Source of the DNA: JBAXTZ01 sp037129925
GTDB lineage: Bacteria; Bacillota; Negativicutes; JBAXTZ01
Direction: 5' to 3'
Assembly: GCA_037129925.1 (NCBI GenBank)
Contig: JBAXTZ010000015.1
Location: forward strand, 3,860 to 67,859
Length of the DNA: 64,000 nucleotides
Each line of letters starts with the position of its first letter. Positions within the stretch are counted from its first letter, which is position 1. Below the pieces are notes generated by a model, which worked only from the letters and a program-made list of their open reading frames with translations, did not search any database and was not told where the DNA came from. The position numbers and the translations under genes are program-made. Below are positions 57,442 through 64,000 of the stretch, piece after piece.

Positions 57442-58401
57442 TTATTGGCCGGTTATTTCAGTGGTACGCTGGGTTATTCCAACAGCAGCACGACTATCGT
57501 TGGATGCCGAAAAATACTCCGCGATGGATTTCGAAAACTGACGATACTGATTTTCCAGCGCCAACTTAATTTTTCTCGCCCATGGATAGTGCTTGTCCGC
57601 CAAAAATTGACCGGTATAGGTATAAAATGCTTGCACCGCCTGCTCAACATTGTCGGGGTCGATAACGCCAAAACGGTCTACCGCCTCGACAAAGTTGCGA
57701 CAATCTAACTTTATCCCGGCGCTTGACAGTTTATATTCACCATCGGCTATTGCAAGGGCGCTGGCAAAACCATAATTCATTAACTCTTTTTTGACATAAT
57801 AGATATTAAGCTGCAATAATTTTTCCGCTTTATCGTCTTCCTGGTCAGCAAACAAATCAGCGATTATTTGTTGTTTGGATGCAGTTTGGTTATAAAGCAA
57901 ATATATCAACAACTCCTCGGCTTTAGGCGTCCAGGCTATCGACTGCTCAACACCATTTATTGAGTAAGCGGTATATCCAAAAGTCTTTATTTCTAATATT
58001 TTTCGTCGCCGGGTGACACTAGTATCACTGTTTTTCCCCAGCAATCGCCCCAGCCGCTCTAACACTGGCGCCAATTTGCCCGGTTCAAGCGGCTTCATTA
58101 AATAACTGATAGCGTTTAATTCAAACGCTTCGATTACAAACTGATTGTGCGCGGTTACAAAAACTATTTCTATCTGCTCGAGTGCTGAAAGTAATGCTGC
58201 CGCCAATTCCAGACCAGTCATATGCGGCATGTCGATGTCTAGGAAAGCCACATCGGCGACCAAGCCGTTGTTCACTTCTTTCAACGCTTTAGTCGGACTA
58301 ATAAATCTACCCACAATCTCCACTAAACCAGTTCGCATTAAATGAAAACATAAAAATTCCATTGCGATTGGCTCGTCATCAACTACTATTGCCCTGATCA
58401 T
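57442..58401 (-). CDS. Response regulator with SARP/BTAD-like output
   Basis: 319 aa. Receiver domain at residues 1-120: acidic pocket VVDDEP, phospho-acceptor Asp in VAFLDIDMPHMTG near residue 55, conserved Lys in YLMKPLEPGK. A winged-helix-like domain follows (WTPKAEELLIYLLYNQTASK). The C-terminal helical BTAD-type domain contains QAFYTYTGQFLADKHYPWA. GGAGG precedes the ATG at 58401. No histidine kinase gene is next to it; the upstream neighbour is the giant exoprotein. It may control the adjacent cassette or exoprotein, but nothing in the sequence proves that. Confidence 0.88.
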   Translation of the reverse strand: MIRAIVVDDEPIAMEFLCFHLMRTGLVEIVGRFISPTKALKEVNNGLVADVAFLDIDMPHMTGLELAAALLSALEQIEIVFVTAHNQFVIEAFELNAISYLMKPLEPGKLAPVLERLGRLLGKNSDTSVTRRRKILEIKTFGYTAYSINGVEQSIAWTPKAEELLIYLLYNQTASKQQIIADLFADQEDDKAEKLLQLNIYYVKKELMNYGFASALAIADGEYKLSSAGIKLDCRNFVEAVDRFGVIDPDNVEQAVQAFYTYTGQFLADKHYPWARKIKLALENQYRQFSKSIAEYFSASNDSRAAVGITQRTTEITGQ

Positions 58402-58444
58402 TGCTCCTCCACTGTTAACTATTTACTGACAACTGCTAACCGGC

Positions 58445-60736
58445 TCAGCACATCGGTATTTTAGGGTCGCAAGGTGGTTTCAGGCAGCATTTGCCACGAG
58501 TGCGGATCCAGGCAACGCGTTGTTGAACGTTTTGCGATGGTTCGATATTATAATGGCTGGCGCTGTAGTCGGCGTTCTCAACCGGATTGATTGTATTTCC
58601 CACGGCAACTGCCGCCATTGGCGCCGAACTGCGCATCATCCGCGAACGTTGTGTGCCATTACCCGAATTGTCGTCTTCTTCCGTACCGTTGTTGGAATTG
58701 TTATTGCTGTCAGCAGCGGCGCTCAAGGTCATTAATCCGGGAACCGGGTCACTGCCCCCCGATGGTGTCGCGCCGACAACGGTCAAGGAGCCGTTGACAT
58801 AGTTAAAAGCGTAATTCGGCGAACCCGCGCCTTCGGGCGTGATGGCATAGCGTCCGGCGCCGCTGGATTGGCTGGCAGTTGTGGAGAACTGCACTTGAGG
58901 ATCCAGGTCGGACGGTCCGTCACCGTTCACAAAACCATTGTAGCTGGCGCTAAACTGCGGATTTGGGTAACCAACCAACCGTAATGCGTTATTCGCAGTA
59001 ACTGTAAGCGTTGCCGGGGTTACCGTAAACTGAGCCGCTACGCCACCGATTGTATAATATTCTGCGCTTAGACCACTAATATATGTTGTATCATATTTAC
59101 CGGCATTGGTAGTCTGAGCAATTTCCGTAGTGTAAACCGGCGAACCGCTGGCAGTTATCGTCTCGAGCGTAACCGGGTCAACCACTTTGTAGCCGGTGCC
59201 TTGAAGATGTAGTCGGTCATAAATAGTGCTGTCGCCATAAACCGAAGTGCTGATAAGCGGCATAAATTCCGCCAGCTCCAGCGCGGTAGCCGAATACTGA
59301 TATATTCCCTCGGCTCCGGCGGTTCCGGGATGATTATTGACATAAGTAGCCATATTAGCAATCGCCGAACCCAGTGTCCGGGCGCCGGTTTTGCCATAGT
59401 CAGTTGCCGTTAACGACTGGCTAAATGCGCTATTTGCGGTAGCATCTTCATAGATGAACAACACTCCGCCAGCGCTCCTGGTAACAGTGCCATAATTTTC
59501 GTGATTAGCGAAAACCAGTCCATTTGCAGTGCCGTTCAAATCAGTAGTTGTTGCCAATAAAATGTTGTTAGTGGCACCAGTCGCGGTAATTGCAGCTCCG
59601 TTAGCAACAATAATGCTGTCATCTGCCTTCAGCGTAATGTTACCAGCGGCAGTAAGCGTACCGTCAACTCTGACACTCCCAGTTGTTGCTCCGGTTTGGG
59701 CAGTGAGTGTCAGCGCTTTTACAGCGCTAACATCATTAATTTCAACGTCCCCGCTGTTAGAAATAGTGAGATTTCCGGCTGAACTAATATTTAATTCTTC
59801 ACCGGCGCTAATATTGTTCAGTGTGATATCGCCAGTTGTCGATGAAAGGTTTATGTATCCGGATAAATTGCGATTGCTCAGACTTATGCTGGCAGAAGTT
59901 ATTGAAAGATTGGTAGTGGTTTGAATTGCTTCGTAGTTATCAAATGAAGCTGTTTGGATAATTGCCGAGTCGGCGCTGACGATCTTTCCGGCGGCAACAT
60001 CCAAGCTGTTGTTGGCGGTCAGCGCTACATTCGCCAATGATGACAGATCGTCAGTAACATTAATATCATTCGCTATTAAGTTGACATTTCCAGTAAAAGG
60101 CACATGATTCGCTAATCCTAGATTAGTCGTATCGATAGTGTCAGTACTTAGCGTAATATTACCCGTTACACCAGCAAGATTGGCGCTGTTGATATGTGTT
60201 GAATTGATTATCGAATCCTCTGCGGTTATCAACCCGACAGTCAATGCTCCTGCGCTCTCGATATCAACACTACCGCCAGGGATATTAATGTCGCCGGTTC
60301 GCACCGCCACGCCTGATTGATCGGCACCGCCGGCATTCAGTGAAACGCCATATGCTGACGCCAACAAGCCGCCGACTGGCACTACTAAACTACCATTGAT
60401 ATCAATATTTCCGGTCGCGTTGATGTTCATCTGACCGATAATTGCTAATGTACCATTACGATAATAATTGCCGATAATGCCATATTCAATCGTTGGCGCG
60501 TTAAAGAATCCGCTGTCGACGATTGTATTTGTATTTAGCACTCGAATCGCGCCATCGCTTGCGACAACGCGTCCAGAATTGCTGATGCTATTGCCAGTTG
60601 TGGCATTTGCTGCGCCGGCATCCAGATAAACGCTGCCGCCATTGGCGGTGATAACTGTAGCGATATTAAACCTGGTATTGTTTTGATCGCAGGTTAACGA
60701 ATAGCCATTCAAGCTATCATTTTCCATGTTCAACGT
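58445..60736 (-). repeat. Exoprotein tandem unit, downstream copy
   Basis: This copy corresponds to the segment 62100-64000 plus a distinct end. The passenger part (60736 to about 59000) matches the upstream copy. Only one MBG domain follows before the C-terminal tail. Confidence 0.8.
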
Positions 60737-63700
60737 AATTTGCGAACTGTTGGCGAACAAAATCTTACTGTCCGCTTCGTATGTAGTGATTAGATTAGTT
60801 GCCGAAATGTCATTTCCTGCCAGAACAATGTAATTGTCAGCTTCAATCAGTCCGTCCACCGTGACATTTCCACCACCAGATGCGACACCACTCAAAACAT
60901 TGTTTCCAAGCATAAATTGTTCAGGATTCATATTGCTGCGCCCGGATGCGACAAAACCGCTGGTATAAACATCAGAATCCGCGCTAAATATTAATCCGTT
61001 TGGGTTGCACAAAAACACCTGTCCATCGGCGCTGATTGTCCCGGCAATCGTCGAAAGATTCGTGCCAAACACATTATTTAGCGTTACCGAATTGGAACCG
61101 AATCCAGAATTTTTAAATTCGACTACGTTGCCAACACCAACATTGAACGTCGTCCAGTCAATTGCGGCTTTTTGTGAGGTCTGGTTTATTGTTAAAATAT
61201 TGCCGACACGGACAAATGGATTGACCGGATCAAAGGTTCCGCCGGTAATCACTTCGCCGGTTGGTAATTCGACCGGGACGTTGTTAACGACCTTAAGCAC
61301 TCCATTAACATAGGCAAACGAATAATTTTGCGCCGCCGCGCCGCCCGGGATAATAGCGTAGTCCCCGGCAGGGCTTTCTTTGACGGCAACCGTAGTGCAT
61401 ATTGGCAGAGTCGTTAACGAAGAAGTATTGTCATCATTTTTCCAGCCGCTGTACTCGACCGTAAACGGCGGATTTTCGGTATTTACCGGTCGGACAAAAT
61501 TATCCGCATCGATTTCCAAAACCGCCTTGTTGACGCTCAGTGTGCCGGGATTGCTATAGGTAAAAATATAGTTTTTTGCGACAGCGCCACTAGCGGTAAT
61601 TGTATAGTCACCAACAGCGCTCATATTTGTCGCTGCTGTTGCAAATTGCACCGGCGTAGTCAACACTGATTCAGTCTGGCCGTTTTTGAAACCACTATAG
61701 CTGGCAGTAAATAATGGATTGGCATCACCGTATTCGCGGTTGGCGGCGTTTGGCTTGACTGTAACAGTTGCCGGATCGACTATTAATACACCGTCAACAT
61801 AATTAATTAAATAGTTAGTAGCGGCGGCACCTGACGGCGTTAATGAATAGTTGCCGACATCGCTTGCCTCATCTGCTGCGGTATCAAACTGTACCGGTTT
61901 GGTCAGAACAATTTCGGTTTGACCATTCTTAAAGCCCTTATAGCTTGCACTAAACACCGGATTGGCATCGTCATAGATACGGTTGGCATCATTTGCAGTA
62001 ATAGTTAATGGCGCTTGGGTAATCGTCAGCGTACCGGTCACCGGCATCAACATATAGTTTGCACTCTTTAGTCCGGCGAGCGCTCCGGTCAAACCGCCTG
62101 CATAAGTATTTGCGTTGCTTGCCTTAGTTTCACTAGTACTTCCGGAAACCGTGAGTACGTCGCTGTTTTTAAGTTGAGTTGGATTTATCGTACCGGTATA
62201 GACAATCGTAGAGTTGTCGTCAGCATAGACCCGGTTGCCCGAATACAAACCAATAATCGTCATCGGCGCTCGAGTTACTACAAACTGCGCAGCCGCTCCA
62301 CTTATTGAATAATAGTTAGCGCTCAGGCCGCTTTTGTATGTCGTATCGTAATTACCGGCATTTGTCGTCTGAACAATTTCCGTAGTGTAAACCGGCGAAC
62401 CGGTTACTGTTATCATCTCAAGTGTAACTGGATCGACCACCTTGTAGCCGGTGCCTTGAAGATGCATCCGGTTATAAATAGTGCTGTCGCCATAAACCGA
62501 ACTGCTGATAAGCGGGCTAAAATCCGCTTGCTCCAGCGCGGTAGCCGAATACTGATATATTCCCGCCGCCCCAGCGGTTCCGGGATGATTATTGACAAAA
62601 GTAACCATATTGGCAATCGCCGAGTCCAGCGTCCGTGCACCGGTTTTGGCGTAAGGAACTGCAGTGATTGAATCATTTAATGCATTATTGGCAGTGAATT
62701 TTTCATATACAAACATCACACCGCCTGTACTTTTGGTAACGGTGCCAAAAGTGTCGCGATTGGCAAGCACTAATCCATTGGCAGTACCGTTCATTTCGGT
62801 AGTTGTTGCCAATAAAATATTATTGCTAGTTCCGGCGGCAGTAACCGATGCACCATTGGAAACGATTACGCTATCATCCGCCAGCATCGTGATGTCGCCA
62901 CCGGCAGTCACAGTTCCTTCGACTATCACATTTCCAGAAGCAGCACCGTTTTTGGCAGTTAGCGTAAGTGCGTTGGCAGCACTGACATTGTTCACATAAA
63001 TATCATAGACTCCGGTGTTATTAACTGTGACCTTTCCTGCTGAAAAAATATTCAACTCGTTTCCGGCATCCACATTGCTAAGATTGATGTCTCCACTGGT
63101 TGAAGTCAAATTAATATTCCCCTGTGTCGTTCGGTTGCTTAAGCTGATACTTTTTGCTGTAACCGAAAGGTTGTTCTTTGCATGAAGCGTATTATAGTCG
63201 TTAACAGAATCAGCCTGCACCACGATCGAATCTGCACTAATGGTTTTTCCGGACGTAATGTTAAGTGCGTTAGTGGCAGTCAGGTTGATATTATCGGCTG
63301 CTAACAAACTATCGGCAAGATTGATATCGGTCGCATGTAAATCTACAGTGCCGGTGAAAGCACGGTGATTTGCTAATCCTAAACTCTGCGACTCGACGAC
63401 ATCAGTAGTCACCGCTAGATTATTGGTAACTCCGGCAAGGTTGATACTATTGATATGGGCTGCATTAATTATTGTGTTGCTCGCAGTAATCGAACCGATT
63501 GCCAATTTACCAGTACAATCAATCTCTACTGTCCCCTCCGCCAGATTGATGTTAGCTGTTTGCACAGAAACGCCGGACGAATTAGTACCACCGGCATTGA
63601 GTGAAACGCCGTATGCAGATGTCAACAAACCACCAACCGGCACTGCTATAGATCCATTGATATCAATATAACCGGTAGCGTTGATGTTCATCTGCCCGAT

Positions 63701-64000
63701 AATTGCTAGCGGACCATTACGGTAATAGTTGCCGCTAATTCCATATTCAATCGTCGGCGCGTTAAAGAATCCGCTATCGACGATTGTATTAGTATTTACT
63801 ACGCGAATCGCACCGGTACTTGCGACTACACGTCCGGTATTGGTGATACTATTGCCAGTTGTTGAGCCAATTGCTGCGCCGGCATCCAGATAAACGCTAC
63901 CATTATTTGCGGTTATAACTGTAGCATTGTTGAAGTTGGTATGGCTTTGATCGCAGGTTAACGAATAGCCATTCAAGCTATCATTTTCCATGTTCAACGT
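58445..64000 (-). CDS. Giant filamentous-haemagglutinin-like exoprotein with MBG domains, N-terminus beyond window
   Basis: About 1,850 codons visible, open at the right edge. The region from 64000 is repeated in frame from 60736, an offset of exactly 3,264 bp, with about 85% identical residues in the best stretch. Each unit holds beta-helix-like passenger repeats (LTANNSLDVAAGKIVSADS type) and MBG-type domains: four at about residues 576-905 and one at about 1663-1745. An internal TPS/haemagglutination domain sits at about 920-1090 (VEFKNSGFGSNSVTLNNVFG, then VFLCNPNGLIFSADS). The tail is low-complexity and ends in a Cys-rich GKCCLKPPCDPKIPMC. It is probably secreted by a TpsB partner and tethered at the outer membrane. 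Confidence 0.85.
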   Translation of the reverse strand, partial: TLNMENDSLNGYSLTCDQSHTNFNNATVITANNGSVYLDAGAAIGSTTGNSITNTGRVVASTGAIRVVNTNTIVDSGFFNAPTIEYGISGNYYRNGPLAIIGQMNINATGYIDINGSIAVPVGGLLTSAYGVSLNAGGTNSSGVSVQTANINLAEGTVEIDCTGKLAIGSITASNTIINAAHINSINLAGVTNNLAVTTDVVESQSLGLANHRAFTGTVDLHATDINLADSLLAADNINLTATNALNITSGKTISADSIVVQADSVNDYNTLHAKNNLSVTAKSISLSNRTTQGNINLTSTSGDINLSNVDAGNELNIFSAGKVTVNNTGVYDIYVNNVSAANALTLTAKNGAASGNVIVEGTVTAGGDITMLADDSVIVSNGASVTAAGTSNNILLATTTEMNGTANGLVLANRDTFGTVTKSTGGVMFVYEKFTANNALNDSITAVPYAKTGARTLDSAIANMVTFVNNHPGTAGAAGIYQYSATALEQADFSPLISSSVYGDSTIYNRMHLQGTGYKVVDPVTLEMITVTGSPVYTTEIVQTTNAGNYDTTYKSGLSANYYSISGAAAQFVVTRAPMTIIGLYSGNRVYADDNSTIVYTGTINPTQLKNSDVLTVSGSTSETKASNANTYAGGLTGALAGLKSANYMLMPVTGTLTITQAPLTITANDANRIYDDANPVFSASYKGFKNGQTEIVLTKPVQFDTAADEASDVGNYSLTPSGAAATNYLINYVDGVLIVDPATVTVKPNAANREYGDANPLFTASYSGFKNGQTESVLTTPVQFATAATNMSAVGDYTITASGAVAKNYIFTYSNPGTLSVNKAVLEIDADNFVRPVNTENPPFTVEYSGWKNDDNTSSLTTLPICTTVAVKESPAGDYAIIPGGAAAQNYSFAYVNGVLKVVNNVPVELPTGEVITGGTFDPVNPFVRVGNILTINQTSQKAAIDWTTFNVGVGNVVEFKNSGFGSNSVTLNNVFGTNLSTIAGTISADGQVFLCNPNGLIFSADSDVYTSGFVASGRSNMNPEQFMLGNNVLSGVASGGGNVTVDGLIEADNYIVLAGNDISATNLITTYEADSKILFANSSQITLNMENDSLNGYSLTCDQNNTRFNIATVITANGGSVYLDAGAANATTGNSISNSGRVVASDGAIRVLNTNTIVDSGFFNAPTIEYGIIGNYYRNGTLAIIGQMNINATGNIDINGSLVVPVGGLLASAYGVSLNAGGADQSGVAVRTGDINIPGGSVDIESAGALTVGLITAEDSIINSTHINSANLAGVTGNITLSTDTIDTTNLGLANHVPFTGNVNLIANDINVTDDLSSLANVALTANNSLDVAAGKIVSADSAIIQTASFDNYEAIQTTTNLSITSASISLSNRNLSGYINLSSTTGDITLNNISAGEELNISSAGNLTISNSGDVEINDVSAVKALTLTAQTGATTGSVRVDGTLTAAGNITLKADDSIIVANGAAITATGATNNILLATTTDLNGTANGLVFANHENYGTVTRSAGGVLFIYEDATANSAFSQSLTATDYGKTGARTLGSAIANMATYVNNHPGTAGAEGIYQYSATALELAEFMPLISTSVYGDSTIYDRLHLQGTGYKVVDPVTLETITASGSPVYTTEIAQTTNAGKYDTTYISGLSAEYYTIGGVAAQFTVTPATLTVTANNALRLVGYPNPQFSASYNGFVNGDGPSDLDPQVQFSTTASQSSGAGRYAITPEGAGSPNYAFNYVNGSLTVVGATPSGGSDPVPGLMTLSAAADSNNNSNNGTEEDDNSGNGTQRSRMMRSSAPMAAVAVGNTINPVENADYSASHYNIEPSQNVQQRVAWIRTRGKCCLKPPCDPKIPMC
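60737..64000 (-). repeat. Exoprotein tandem unit, upstream copy (partial)
   Basis: The unit comprises passenger repeats, four MBG domains and a TPS domain; its sequence restarts at 60736. The copy probably begins beyond the right edge with another TPS domain. Confidence 0.8.

Overview
The window looks like a chromosomal stretch from an anaerobic diderm Firmicute (Negativicutes/Sporomusaceae-like). This is inferred from an outer-membrane autotransporter barrel, an OmpH/Skp-like periplasmic protein and a filamentous-haemagglutinin-type exoprotein occurring beside typical Firmicute traits: GlgC/GlgD glycogen genes, strong AGGAGG-type ribosome binding sites, sigma-A promoters and a CcpA-type cre site. 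No rRNA, tRNA, CRISPR array or transposase was seen.

Layout. 1-5734 (minus): glycogen operon glgB-glgC-glgD-glgA, with glgA running off the left edge. 5965-8580 (plus): a deoxyhypusine-synthase-like protein and an orphan sugar-binding lipoprotein. 8734-16665 (minus): outer-membrane autotransporter, LysE-type exporter, sugar-phosphate-isomerase-like protein, Tim44-like protein and a TPR/barrel protein. Threaded through 11150-25382 is a family of zinc-ribbon multi-spanning membrane proteins next to an unusual SPFH (flotillin-like) protein. The family has four recognisable members, some interrupted, plus remnants that record a segmental duplication. 18887-30539 also holds three ATPases with nuclease-like C-termini and a secreted EreA/ChaN-like protein. 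30657-38158 (minus): tcdA, an AbgA-like amidohydrolase, DUF1015, serA, a MobA-FdhD fusion and a class V aminotransferase. 38304-40020 (plus): a compact two-gene NifU-like/GGGtGRT operon with its own promoter and terminator. 40110-46954: another ATPase, a TPR-glycosyltransferase-like protein, manA, crcB/DUF190, two acetyltransferases and an OmpH-like protein. 47023-58401 (minus): a formate-metabolism block with an OFA-family transporter, a three-subunit NAD-linked formate dehydrogenase (NuoE-like, NuoF-like, Cys-type FdhA), a binding protein and a D-lactate dehydrogenase. It is preceded by a 2Fe-2S/PAS/SpoIIE signalling cassette and a response regulator. 58445-64000 (minus): a giant exoprotein built from an in-frame 3,264-bp tandem duplication, continuing past the right edge.

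How the parts fit. Formate metabolism is the clearest theme. The FDH complex, the formate/oxalate-type transporter and the MobA-FdhD maturation fusion belong together, and the SpoIIE/PAS/ferredoxin-like cassette may sense redox state. A near-perfect cre sequence inside a hairpin upstream of the transporter suggests catabolite control. The best candidates for undescribed biology are the SPFH plus zinc-ribbon membrane protein family, the NifU-like/GGGtGRT pair, and the duplicated exoprotein with an internal secretion domain.
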